A DNA stretch of 64,000 bases. Source: Clarkia xantiana subsp. parviflora (taxonomy: Eukaryota; Streptophyta; Magnoliopsida; Myrtales; Onagraceae). The position numbers and the translations under genes are program-made. Below, one piece after another: positions 24,357-34,833 of this stretch. Positions within the stretch are counted from its first letter, which is position 1. The number at the start of each line of letters is the position of its first letter. The notes under the pieces are model-generated. The model worked only from the letters and a program-made list of their open reading frames with translations. It did no database searches and had not been told where the DNA came from. The DNA lies in contig JAPTYO010000002.1 of assembly GCA_036873135.1 (NCBI GenBank), positions 22,098,452-22,162,451 of the forward strand, given 5' to 3'.

Positions 24357-25042
24357 AGGGAGGATGATCTCCGTTGAAGTGCTTGTCTTTCTTTATGAGG
24401 ATGTAAACAGATTAGTTTGTTCACATATTTGATGCTGTGGCTGAGTGAGGATGGATTAGTACGTCCAACCCTTATTTTTGTTTGCGAGGGAAGATTCCCA
24501 ATGATCCGCTTGTCCTCCGACTTTTGGCAAGGATGTGAATAGATTAGTACGTACACATCCTTGTATGATGGCGAAGTGTGGATAGATTAGTACGTCCGAC
24601 ACTTGCATTTGTTTGCGAGGGAGGATTCCCAATGATCCGTTTATCCCCCGACTTTTTGCAAGGATGTGAATAGATTAGTACGTCCACATCCTTGTAATAT
24701 GGCGAAGTGTGGATAGATTAGTACGTCCGACACTTGCATTTGTTTGCGAGGAAGGATTCCCAATGATCCGTTTATCCCCCGACTTTTTGCAAGGATGTGA
24801 ATAGATTAGTACGTTCACATCCTTGTAATATGGCGAAGTGTGGATAGATTAGTACGTCCAACACTTGCGTTTGTTTGCGAGGAAGGATTCCCAATGATCC
24901 GTTTATCCCCCGACTTTTTGCAAGGATGTGAATAGATTAGTACGTTCACATCCTTGTAATATGGCGAAGTGTGGATAGATTAGTACGTCCGACACTTGCG
25001 TTTGTTTGCGAGGAAGGATTCCCAATGATCCGTTGTTTTAGT
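24357..25042. repeat. 131-bp tandem repeat array in Gypsy-1
   Basis: tttgcgaggNaNgattccca recurs at 24481, 24612, 24743, 24874 and 25005, exactly 131 bases apart, with a degenerate copy before 24481 and a partial last copy. Each unit holds two gattagtacgt words. The array lies between the 3' end of the antisense gene and the 3' end of gag, where the two transcripts converge. Confidence 0.95.
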
Positions 25043-25354
25043 TTGTCGTGATGAGCTTCGCTTAGGCTTGCTTTGATGTCTTTCTGATGGCTTTTCTTGT
25101 TGGTTGCCCTTTCTGCGTATAGGGTTAGGGTCTTTGTTGGTGATGTATGTGGCTTGTTCCTGGTATTGGACCGGGGGAGCTTGCCATTACATAGTGATTT
25201 TTCCTACGCAAGGAGTGAACTTCATTAGTTTTCTTGTTTATTTACAAGGGATGTGCATGGATGGAGTCAACTGATCTCCCATCCTAAATGTTCTACTCAG
25301 CATTTGAAAAGTAAAGATAGAGTATGTGCATGTCATAAGGGAAGGGTTATTCCC

Positions 25355-28300
25355 TTAGTGACGGTTTGATAAAGCTGGCTTCCTGCATGCAATGTGGGAG
25401 CGCAGAGCTCCTTGTTTGATCAGGTCCTCGATTTTGTTGCGAAGGGAGGGGCAGCCATTTGTGCTGTGACCCCATTTGTTGTGATAGTGGCACCACAATT
25501 CTGGATTCTTCCCGAGGAAAGCAATTCGGATCTCGCTTGGAGGGGGTAAAACATCCTTCAGGATGGTCCTGAACAACTCTTCCACCTCTATGTTTAGAGG
25601 TGTATATTCTCCATCTTGGTTGTTGTTCAAGTCTTGTCTTGCACGCTCTTGTTTGCGCGCCTCCTCGTGTTCTGTAGGTGGGCTGAACCACCCCAGCTCA
25701 TTTGCGACTTCGATTGCCGTTTCCATCTTCTCCTTTAGGTCAGCCATAGACTTGGTTGTCCTCCACCCATGTGTTCGTCCGAACAGGAGAAATGTGGGTG
25801 AGTTCATGTTCAGGAAAAATCCATTGATCACGGCTGACTTGTCTGCAAAACTTGCAGTTGCGTTAATAGCGAATCGCTTGAAGTAGTTTTGGATGGATTC
25901 TGACTCTCCTTGTTTAATGTCCCATATGCTTGGGAGCATTGGGGTTTGAAGTGTTGGGAGTCTTTCTCCTTTGCACATCATCTCGTCAAATCGCCTTTCG
26001 ACTTCAGATTTGGAACACTGTCCCCTTTCAATGACTGCAATGTCCAGGCGGTTTTTGCATCTTAGGGCGTTGACATAGCATTTTCGTGCTGTTGTCTGAT
26101 CGCCCAAGACTTCACCGATTCCTCCCCTTAAGCGGTATTTCAGCTTTTGATGTGCCGTTGAAGGCACCATCTCGTAGGGGTTTATCGTTGTTCTCCCGAG
26201 AATTCCGTTGTAAGCGCCGAGGCTTTCGACGATCACAAAAGTGATGTCGATTTTCATAGCGTTCCACCCCTCTCCTATCACAGTGGGAAGGGTGATCATT
26301 CCCAGTGGGTATGTAGCAGCTCCGGCAAAGCTTACTAACGGGAAATTTCCCGGCTTCAGGTCCTCTCTTTTCATTCCCAGCTGTTCGAGGACGTTAATAT
26401 GGAGGATGTCTGACGAGCTTCCTCCGTCGACTAGAATTCTTTTGACATCGAACCCGTTGATTTCCATCGTTATTACTAACGCGTCATCATGTGGGTAGAC
26501 GATGTGTGCCATGTCTTTTCTCGAGAATCCTATAACGAGGTCCTCCTCTTCTGGTTTCTTTCTTTTTCCATACTTGGGGAGTGTGCTTGCCTGCGCAGCG
26601 TAGACATCTCTTGTGTTGGAGACTTGTCCTCCTGCAGCTGGACCACCGTGAATGACATTAATGACTCCCCTCTTTTTAGGAGGAGGGTTGTCAGTGGTCT
26701 TCTCCTTTCCTTTTTCCTTTGGTGTGAATTTTCTCTTCACCTTTTCGATCTTTCCCCCCTGATCGACGTAGTGCTTAAGTCCGCCTTCTTGTATGATTCG
26801 ATTGATTTGGAACTTAAGGCTTCTACAGTCGTCTGTTTCATGGCCGTTGACTTCGTGGCTTTCACACCACTTGTCTTGCTCCTTCCCTAGCTGACCCTTT
26901 CTGAAACCGAATGGCTCTTTCCAGAGGTTTTGCTCTTTCATTTCTTTCAGTATGACGCTCAGGGGAGCATTCAAAGGGATCAGCTCGATGGTGTTGACAT
27001 CTGCATTCTTGTCTTCTTCAATGTTGAATGTTCTTCTCTGGGGCGGAGTCCATTGTTTTTGTTGGGGGGTTTGATTCTGCTTCGGGGGGCCTGGCTTGCT
27101 TTCATCTTTCTTGTTGCCGGGCTTACCCCACTTGTCCCGTGCTGTCATCTTGTAATGCTCAGCATCAATGTACTCTTTAACTCTTGCCACGAGTTCTTCC
27201 ATTGTTTCCGCAGGTCTTGTAGAAAGCTTTTGGCCTAGGTCGTACCCGTGCCTACCCAGGTTTCTGACAAAGGCATGGATGATTTCTGTCTCTGCGATGT
27301 TCGTTTGGATTTCCGAGATGTTTTGATTGAATCGGATGTAGTAGCTTGCGAGGGACTCATTCCACTCTTGCTTGACGTCATCCAAGGCATTTGATCCTTT
27401 GATAATCGATCGTTCTCCCATGTAACGTTGGATGAACTTTTCTTTGAGGGACTGCCATGAGTCTATGCTTTTCTTTGGTAGGGAGAAGAGCCAGTGTGCG
27501 GATGGTCCGCCTAACGTTTGGGGGAACGTCATGGCTATGTGGTGAGGGTTGTCTGTCCTTCCCAAAAGCATTACCTCATGCTGCTGCACATGCTCTATTG
27601 GATCTCCCTTGCCTCGGTATTTTTCTGGTCTTAGATTATACAGTGCGTCTGGGACGCGACTGTACACCAGTTCGTCAGTGAAAGGGTGGGATGTAGTGTC
27701 CACCAATGTGTTCATCCCTCTCATTTTCCTTTCTTTTATCTTCTTTTCAATCAGCTTTTCAAGCATCTCTTCCGTCAACCCGGTGATTGGGTTATCCTGA
27801 TTCTGGGGGTATGCTTCTTGGCCCATGCTTGCGCCTTGTTGGGGAAATTGCGCCTGCGTCGGGTTATACTGAGAATATCCACCTTGATATCCCTGGAATG
27901 TCTGGGATGGCTGCCTCCAGGCTCCTTCACTGTATGGCCCTGCTTGGTAGGGTGTTTGTGAGTGCGAAGGCTCCTGCCTTGTCCACTGCTGGGGGAACTG
28001 CCTGCTCTGCTGTGCATTCCCGTGGAAAGTCGGGGTTTTTGAGATTGTAGGGCCTCTCTGCTGGGGTGCATTCATTGGAGGCGCTTGCCTTGGTGGCGGG
28101 GGCATATTTGCTTGATGCGCGGGAGGGGGCGGTGGCGCCCCGAATCCTTGGTTGCGCAGTGCTTCTCTTAGATGAAGCAGTTGTTCGAGTGCTGCCATCA
28201 TTTCCGGGGTGACTGTGGGTGCAGTGTGTGCCCCTGGTGCTTGGTTGTATGTTCCCGCGTTTGGCATTCCGTATGGTTGCTCCTGCGTGTTGAAGGTTTG

Positions 28301-28531
28301 GTGGGCGAAACCTGGAGGAACGTTGGTTTGCTGTGTGCCCCCTTGCGCGTTACTTCGAGAGTGTACGCTTCTAGTTGGGATAGACGAGGCGACTGAGGCC
28401 TCGCCTTGGCTCTGCGGGGGAGCTCTCTGCGGAGGAGGTCTCATGCTTGACTCCGGAGCCGGAGTTTTCCTTGGACGTCCTGGTCCTCTTCTCTTCGTCT
28501 TAGTCGGCGGTGGCTGTTCGTTGCTTGCCAT
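25355..28531 (-). CDS. gag: Gag-protease-gag fusion polyprotein of Gypsy-1 (1058 aa)
   Basis: Capsid precursor and protease of a Tat-lineage element. Start placed at MASNEQPPPT (28531) because the frame further upstream is in the 5' LTR. Residues 1-250 are Pro/Gln-rich; gag capsid region about 330-460 (RPEKYRGKGDPIEHV, FIQRYMGERS); zinc-knuckle variant C556-x2-H559-x4-H564-x4-C569; retropepsin with VDGGSSSDIL at 701-710, DGG being usual in this lineage in place of DTG. Where RT should follow, the ORF instead continues into a second gag-like half: DIKQGESESIQNYFKRF at 871-887 and a second C1014-x2-H1017-x4-H1022-x4-C1027. No RT, RNase H or integrase motif follows; the frame ends at 25355. The ORF is uninterrupted over 3.2 kb, so it may still be translated. 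Confidence 0.88.
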   Translation of the reverse strand: MASNEQPPPTKTKRRGPGRPRKTPAPESSMRPPPQRAPPQSQGEASVASSIPTRSVHSRSNAQGGTQQTNVPPGFAHQTFNTQEQPYGMPNAGTYNQAPGAHTAPTVTPEMMAALEQLLHLREALRNQGFGAPPPPPAHQANMPPPPRQAPPMNAPQQRGPTISKTPTFHGNAQQSRQFPQQWTRQEPSHSQTPYQAGPYSEGAWRQPSQTFQGYQGGYSQYNPTQAQFPQQGASMGQEAYPQNQDNPITGLTEEMLEKLIEKKIKERKMRGMNTLVDTTSHPFTDELVYSRVPDALYNLRPEKYRGKGDPIEHVQQHEVMLLGRTDNPHHIAMTFPQTLGGPSAHWLFSLPKKSIDSWQSLKEKFIQRYMGERSIIKGSNALDDVKQEWNESLASYYIRFNQNISEIQTNIAETEIIHAFVRNLGRHGYDLGQKLSTRPAETMEELVARVKEYIDAEHYKMTARDKWGKPGNKKDESKPGPPKQNQTPQQKQWTPPQRRTFNIEEDKNADVNTIELIPLNAPLSVILKEMKEQNLWKEPFGFRKGQLGKEQDKWCESHEVNGHETDDCRSLKFQINRIIQEGGLKHYVDQGGKIEKVKRKFTPKEKGKEKTTDNPPPKKRGVINVIHGGPAAGGQVSNTRDVYAAQASTLPKYGKRKKPEEEDLVIGFSRKDMAHIVYPHDDALVITMEINGFDVKRILVDGGSSSDILHINVLEQLGMKREDLKPGNFPLVSFAGAATYPLGMITLPTVIGEGWNAMKIDITFVIVESLGAYNGILGRTTINPYEMVPSTAHQKLKYRLRGGIGEVLGDQTTARKCYVNALRCKNRLDIAVIERGQCSKSEVERRFDEMMCKGERLPTLQTPMLPSIWDIKQGESESIQNYFKRFAINATASFADKSAVINGFFLNMNSPTFLLFGRTHGWRTTKSMADLKEKMETAIEVANELGWFSPPTEHEEARKQERARQDLNNNQDGEYTPLNIEVEELFRTILKDVLPPPSEIRIAFLGKNPELWCHYHNKWGHSTNGCPSLRNKIEDLIKQGALRSHIACRKPALSNRH

Positions 28532-28549
28532 GCTGTTTGTTCTGTGGGT

Positions 28550-28567
28550 GATCCGCAGACGGCGCCA
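28550..28567 (-). other. Gypsy-1 primer-binding site
   Basis: Minus strand TGGCGCCGTCTGCGGATC starts one base after the 5' LTR. TGGCGCC is the usual start of PBSs matching a tRNA ending GGCGCCA. The next bases differ from the tRNA-Asp type PBS, so the tRNA is not assigned. Confidence 0.7.
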
Positions 28568-28568
28568 G

Positions 28569-29370
28569 TGTTTCGACCAAGTTATTGCGGGCTGTCCGCT
28601 GGATAACTTGTCGAGATCTTCGGGTTGGATGTGAGCTAAGTCCGCCTTCTGGTGTCGCGCGTGGGCTTTAGCTTTATCTTCCAAATGAGGGCAAGTCTCT
28701 CTGGGTCTCTAACGGGACGTCCGTCGGCACCTGCAAAGGAGCGTTACCAAGCAGTCCCCGTGGAGAGGGGGGGGGTGCTTGGCGTGCTCACTCCGACGGT
28801 CAACATTAGTAGTTTTCTAGAGAGAGAAAGAGAGGGTTTTTAGAGAGAAGTCAAAGCTTTTTCCCAAGCTTGCCCAAAGTGATTTTGGAATGAAATGAAT
28901 TGACCTTTTTTTTGTTCACCCCCAAGGTGGCTATTTATAGGCAACCTTGGACCGTAAACCGGTTTTGACCCGGTTCAATGGGGAAATGTGAACCGGGATG
29001 TAGGGGTAAGCTTTGGGAAAAGGGGGTCTGACGTACGTCTCAGGCGGCTGTCATGAACGGGACGCGCGCGCCTCTGAAACAAAGGTCTCGGACACATAGG
29101 AGTTAGTGTAAAAATCGGGTCTCCGTATACGTCCGAGGTAAAATGGGGGGTGTGCGCGACACCCCCCGGGTGCGGAACTTACCCGGAATTCCGGGTAAGC
29201 CTAGGCCTACCCGGAATTCCAGGTAAGCTTAGGCTTACCCGGAAATTCCGGGTAAGCTAAGCTTACCCGGAAATTCCGGGTAAGCTTAGCTTACCCGGAA
29301 TTTTCCGGGTAAGTCTATCTTACCCGGAAATTCCGGGTAAGCTAGACTTACCCGGAAATTTCCGGGTAAG

Positions 29371-29408
<38 letters not shown>

Positions 29409-29539
29409 GGGTGACGGGCAAGTTCGAACTTGCCCGGTTTTCCCCGGTTAGCTTGAATTTGGGCTTTTTGCGAAGAGTCCTGTACGTGTACGAGGTCTGA
29501 ATAATTAAAACCGAGCCCGGATCACGCGTATGTCCATCA
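28569..29539 (-). repeat. Gypsy-1 5' LTR (right copy)
   Basis: 971 bases, 128 longer than the left LTR. The excess is four extra palindromic units (seven in total, 29177-29370) plus a longer C run (about 37 bases, to 29406). Outside these the two LTRs are almost identical. Confidence 0.93.
29177..29370. repeat. Seven-unit palindrome array in the right LTR
   Basis: Seven self-complementary units of the form cttacccggaaWttccgggt..., joined by short spacers such as ctaagc and tctat. Strong potential for hairpins or cruciforms next to a long C tract. Confidence 0.88.
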
Positions 29540-30147
29540 AAAACATTTTCTTATTTTTATTTTTATATATTTTATATTTAAAAATTAATTAATTTAATTA
29601 ATTTGTTTGTTATATATTAGCCATTTTTGTTTACTATAACTTATGTAATATAATTTTCTTACTTCATTGTTTAATTATAATAAACGGTACTTTAGTAAAA
29701 TTATTTAATTATTTTTCAATTTTGTTTTTCCCAAAAAAATATAATTCACATTTTTCAAATTAATTTTAGCGAAATTATTTAATTATTTTCTAATTTATTA
29801 CCTTTTGCAATTTTTATTTTTCCCAATAAAATTCTAATGCACTTTTTTCATATTAATATTTATGGTGTAAGCTAAAAAAATTGTTAGAGTGCAAACTTGT
29901 AATTTTCGTTGTATGAGGTTCAATACTTAATTTTGCAAACTTGAAAATGAGACGGTACGTAAGATGGAATGTGGAGCTTTGCTTGATTTCTAGAGTTCCA
30001 TGCGGATGTTATATGGTGATGTAACTTATCAAAATTGACATGGACCAATCAATTGACTTCATTTTAACGAATAGGAAAGAGAAAGTTGTTCAAAAACCTT
30101 ACTTCTCAACATGTTATAAGATTATTTAGAATTATATTATATATAGA

Positions 30148-30658
30148 TTGTTAATCGTCTGTCCATTCATTCTTTGAAAGAAAAAAAACATTATATTTTT
30201 CGTAATTATTGAAAAAAGCATTTATTTCACTTTAAAAGGAATCGTTTGGGAAATATTTGTTATATAAATGACTTATAATTAATGTTTTTTTTTTTTGTAG
30301 ATTTCAGAAAGAGACAATAAAAATCTAATTTGATATATTTATTAATCACAATAGAAAACAGTCTTAAAGACTAAAAATAGGAACATATAATTTTTCTTTC
30401 ACGAGCGACCGAGAGTAAGGAACATATTTTTCTTAAATACATAAAACTTAATTAAAGAAGTACAATATTGGTTTATAAAATTATTAACTCATACTAGCGT
30501 TAGGGGTGAAAGAAAAATCAGATTGGTCCGAAAAACCGATAAAAATTGATCCGGGTCTCGGATGGATTTTTTCACTCTAGTTCGGTTTTTCGAATTGGTT
30601 CAGTTTTTGAGGTTTGAGATCTATGGACACCAAACCGACCATTTTAAAATTATATATA
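30148..30658. other. Spacer with hAT-like remnant between the two Helitrons
   Basis: AT-rich, no gene. A segment from 30501 begins ttaggggtgaaagaaaaatc followed by ccgaaaaaccg/cggtttttcg inverted words, resembling the left end of a hAT element cut off by Helitron-2. Confidence 0.35.
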
Positions 30659-33600
30659 CTAGATGCTAAACCCGCGTACCACGCGGGTTAGAAAAGTCAA
30701 TTTTTTTTTTTTTAAAAAAAAAGTAAAATCGTTAAAATTGAATTTAAGAGATAAAAATAATTTGAAGATCTTCATATAATATATTATTGAAAAATTCAGA
30801 TACTATAACCATCAACCTAATTTTTTTGAAATATGTATAGATTTTATATTATATTTATGTAGTTAACCGTAGTACATTTTTATATTATATATATTTTAGA
30901 TTTAGGTAGCTTTATATATTGTGGTGTTTATATAATATATATATTTATTATGTAGTTTTTCCTAGTATGTTTTTTATATTATATATGTTAATATTATATT
31001 TATGTAGTTGAGGTAGTAAGTGTTAATATATACATATGCTATATTTATGTAATGTTAGTATATTTATAGAATATTTGATTAAAAATAGAAACGCATACGT
31101 GTCAACATTAGAATGCTTCACAATCAAATTATATAGATATACATTTAGATATAAACTTTTCATTCTTTGTTACTTTATTTATATATAAAGAGAGTTACTT
31201 TATTTTACATATAGATTACAATATTAGATACAAATATGTTATTCGTTTGCATATGCATAATATTTTGTATATAAATTTACAAAAATGCGATTAAATTAGA
31301 AAATCAATTACTTCAACTCGCCTAGCATAAAAACACACAGTAGTTAAATTTAATTAGGATAAAGTAACGTTAAAAATGAGTTCTTTATTATAATAAAGAT
31401 TAAAAAAAATATCATGCATGAACCACCACCCATTCACCGAAAGGCTCTGTCTGTGAAGATAGCCACTGATTGCCCATGTTAGTTTTTCTGTTGTGTTAGT
31501 TGCAAATTTATTTCCTCTTATATATATAACAAACAAAACTTTGCCCTATTTAATAGGTATTTAGAAGAAAAAAAAACTCATATTATAATTATATATATAA
31601 GAAAATGTTTGATTTTGGAGGAGAAATTAATTTTATTAAGTAAAAAATGAGGTGTAGATTAATTATGAGAAATATTGGGTTGTAATCCTGTGTTAACCAA
31701 AATTATGAATTTATGATGCATTTATAACGTGTCTGTTTTTTTATTAGTTGGTCCATACGCTAAGTTGGCGGACTGGGCCCATCTAATAATTTCTCCAAAC
31801 CTCTCAATTGAATAAAGATCGAATATTTGCGTGACAAAAAAAAATATTATCTCCCTATTGAGGGTTTAAAACATTAATGGAAATATTTTCATGAGTATAG
31901 TTTCTTTGGCCAATTTTTAAATTCATTAACTCTAGTGTAATAAAGTTGTTCGTTTTCACTTTGCCATTAATGTGATTAGTTGATTTATTTCGGAAAAAAA
32001 TTGCCTTAACTATTGGCGTTAATTAATTTGAGTACAACTTTTATTTTATAATATGTTTGATCACTCGTAACATAAGCCTAAAGAAGTAATTAATAGTTCT
32101 CATTCTAACTTTTTTTTATTAATAATAAATTAATTTATTTCTAATATTTCATAAATTCCCATCTATGAGAGTTTGCTCTTATAAATTTTTCCTGGAATAT
32201 GTCATATTTTACACTTTTATTGTAATCACAGGACAATATTTTTACATTTTAATAACCACTTTTAAATATTTAATTGATATATTTTTCTAACATTATGTTT
32301 ACATTTATATATAAGTTCTTCATTTTATATAATATAGTTATTCCTAAGAAATTCAATATATCCACCAAAAGTCAAATAGTTCTATAACTTTTCTTTTAAC
32401 TTAAAAAATATTTTCAAAACATCATAATATAACTCTATGATTTAATATCAACAACTTGGAAGAATGATAAGTGAATTAGTTATATTTTAATGGAACTAAA
32501 AAAAATTATTAAATTTATTTAGTAGTTAATTTTTGGATTAATAAGTAAATATACAGTAAAAATAGATTATAAGCTAGATATTTTAGCAAATACGTATTTG
32601 GAAAAACACTTTCTACAATAGAAATTTAAAATATTATATTCAGTTAAATATTAATTGTATTGTTTTAAGTACCATACCTATTTTATTTAGTTTTGAAATT
32701 TGCAACATATATGATCCCTTCTCTGACATGCATTATGAGCATATGCATGTCATTGTTTTCTCAAAGTGAAGAATATGAAAGCCTTTTTTTTTTTTTTGCC
32801 GAGCAAGAATATGAAAGTCTGATCATATATCAAAATCACAAATCAGTGGACAATATAATAAATAAACCGTTGTGATGATTTATAAGAAAACTAAGAGACA
32901 CGATCGTTTTTCAGCTATGCTAATCTTAATTATTACCTAAAGCTCCGACCGTAAGTCGATCCATGATCTTCTAATTTCTACATAAACCCTCTATAGAACT
33001 TTTCTTTCATCTTGTCGTACACGCGATGTGGCTATTGGGACATCTTCTTCAGAGCTTCACGACCACCTTTTGCAGAAGAAGAATAACTTGGTTGTCAGAG
33101 CGATGGTTTACCTATGCATACAAAAATACAATATTTAGTTAACAAAGGAAGAAAGCGATGCATATGTAAAAAAGAAGAACACGTAATGTGGTTAGCTAGG
33201 TTTCACACATATATATAGTAATCATAAATCCTAAAACTGACAGTATAATTATGTAAGAAAGTTTCTTTATATTTTATTATTTTATATATTATATATATAG
33301 TATATATATATTTTTATAGGTATATGTATACATATTTTATACGAATATATATATATATGTAGATGTAAACTGTATTCCTAAAATTAAATAAATAGTTTAT
33401 ATTATTATAATTATGTGTAAATGTTGCCTTATATTATTATTATATATAAAGTCAAGAGAATATGAGAATTCCCTATTTTGTAATAATATATATTACGATT
33501 TATACTGCCATTTATATTATTATTATTATATGTGTATATAATTATATATATGGTGCCGCTTTTTTATATTAATTTATATACTGCTTACGTGGCGGCTTAT

Positions 33601-33848
33601 AGTCTTCCGGAACCAAACTGTATAGATTTACTATTTAAAGGAAACTTGTAATTAATTCGTTTCTATAAATTGCATAGAGACCAAAATAGGAGATAAAAGT
33701 ACTTCTTAATTTTCAACAAATCAATATTATGTATCTAAATTTAGAGAACCCATATTAAATTCCGATTAAATTAGGAAACGGTGACTGCGTGGACTGTCCA
33801 CGTGTCGACCAGAGGGCTTCCGATACCGAATTAATATAATATAGTAGA
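30659..33848 (-). mobile_element. Probable Helitron-2
   Basis: Minus-strand 3' end: a 9-bp hairpin (AACCCGCGT-GGT-ACGCGGGTT, 30669-30689) then AGCAT and CTAG ending at 30659, followed by T. Minus-strand 5' end: A, then TCTACTATATTATATTAATT starting at 33848, shortly followed by GACACGTGGACAGTCCACG, a sequence type I associate with plant Helitron 5' ends. 3190 bases, AT-rich, no Rep/helicase, hence non-autonomous. A less AT-rich stretch at 32930-33120 may be a captured host fragment but no product is recognised. Confidence 0.55.
32769..32817 (-). repeat. Micro-insertion with 13-bp target duplication
   Basis: aagaatatgaaag at 32769-32781 and 32805-32817 flanks 23 bases. On the minus strand the insert reads GCTCGGC followed by a long A run, a LINE/SINE-type 3' tip inside Helitron-2. 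Confidence 0.55.
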
Positions 33849-34220
33849 TATATTAGTTGGTGTTAATAAATATAATTAAATAAGTAGTTCACTATAAATA
33901 GTAAAAGTGCTAGTTGTGACAAAAAAAAATTCCTACTTTCATTTCGTATTTTATATGATTGTATTAATAGACGTTACTTATCTTTTTTGATATGGTCTAT
34001 GGAAATTATGACCATTTTAAATGTTAATTGATATGTTTAAACTTTTATTTTTAACCGAGAGACTAGACCAAAAAACATTACTATAAATTGACGGTTTATT
34101 TTTACTTACATGGTTTTTTTATCGATTATTTTTAAGGAAAAAAATCAAATCGAAAATATACTTGACTGGAATATGCAAAAAAAAAAAAAAAAAAAAACCC
34201 GGTCTGACATGACCAATTTC
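33849..34220. other. AT-rich spacer
   Basis: No gene or repeat boundary seen. A run of about 20 A residues lies at 34177-34197. Confidence 0.5.
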
Positions 34221-34822
34221 ACCCCAAATCTATTTTTTTTGGAAATAAGGCACATGTATATTAAGATAAACAAAACACATTACAACCTAGTCTAGGGATT
34301 CAAGCAAAGTAGTTGGGATATTAGGGTGTGACCACAACCCTTCCAAACCCAGTCTAGCCGTTCTTTTCCCTAACCGATGAGTTAAACAAACTCAATTACG
34401 TCTAACAAATCTAACTATTATATTCGAATTCGTCATAAGTTTAGTAATATCTGAAATGAAACCAAACAAGGAACACGCTAGACTCTGGTCATACAATATG
34501 TGATAGCAAAACTTGGGAATCTGTGAGGAGCCGATGTGTAACAGGAAAATACATCTGGATGGCCAAACATGCCCAAACAGCTACAGCTACAGCTACCGCC
34601 ACCAAGGAGTCATTCCATGTGATCGAGTGTACCACCGCTCCACGAACCCGTCCATCCTAACCCCTACTTACTGCCGCTCCAAAAAGGGTGACCATTGCCA
34701 TATCCACCACACCATCGACTATGATACACTCAAAATGTTGGCGTAGAGTAGTATAATCATCCCTCAAGGTGCTCTCGGAGGGGGAGGACCTGGGAGTGGA
34801 ACTCCAGGAGACCCCTAATCTA
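34221..34822 (-). mobile_element. Retroposed sequence with 12-bp target duplication
   Basis: accccaaatcta (34221-34232) and acccctaatcta (34811-34822) match at 11 of 12. Between them, read on the minus strand, 578 bases end in a short poly(A) (34240-34233) preceded by TATACATGTGCCTTATTTCC, like a plant LINE 3' end. The reading frames are broken, with many stops. It could be a 5'-truncated LINE or a processed pseudogene; the coding origin is not recognised. Confidence 0.5.
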
Positions 34823-34833
34823 GTTAAATTAAA

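Larger units (their letters stand above)
18969..29539 (-). mobile_element. Gypsy-1: young Tat-lineage LTR element lacking RT and integrase
   Basis: 10,571 bases bounded by LTRs at 18969-19811 and 28569-29539, starting TGTTTCGACC and ending TATGTCCATCA, with the exact 5-bp duplication aaaac (18964-18968, 29540-29544). The coding strand is minus, so the right LTR is the 5' LTR. A primer-binding site beginning TGGCGCCGTCTGCGG lies one base inside it, and a polypurine tract (CTCGGGGGCAAG) abuts the left LTR. Contents: gag-protease-gag ORF, no RT/RNase H/integrase, a spliced antisense gene, and a 131-bp tandem array. The LTRs differ by very few substitutions plus hairpin and poly-C copy number, so insertion is recent. 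Comparable to TR-GAG elements described in plants. Confidence 0.93.
16020..30147 (-). mobile_element. Probable Helitron-1 (split by Gypsy-1)
   Basis: On the minus strand the 3' end shows a hairpin (CCGCGC-AAA-GCGCGG at 16033-16047) followed 9 bases later by CTAG ending at 16020, then T: the classical Helitron terminus. A candidate 5' end, A followed by TCTATATATAATATAATTC, starts at 30147. Removing Gypsy-1 leaves about 3.6 kb of AT-rich DNA with no Rep/helicase gene, so it would be non-autonomous. The 3' end is well supported; the 5' end is a pattern match only. Confidence 0.45.

Noticed and set aside
28550..28567. Assigning the Gypsy PBS to tRNA-Asp
   Set aside because: Only TGGCGCCGT agrees; the following bases differ from the tRNA-Asp complement in both elements.
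26241..28634. Plus-strand ORFs of 70-141 codons opposite gag
   Set aside because: Shadows of the long gag frame in other frames; no domains and no splice logic.
28532..28684. Extension of the gag ORF upstream to a start inside the 5' LTR
   Set aside because: The extra codons cross the PBS and LTR edge; the first start inside the element (28531) fits gag better.
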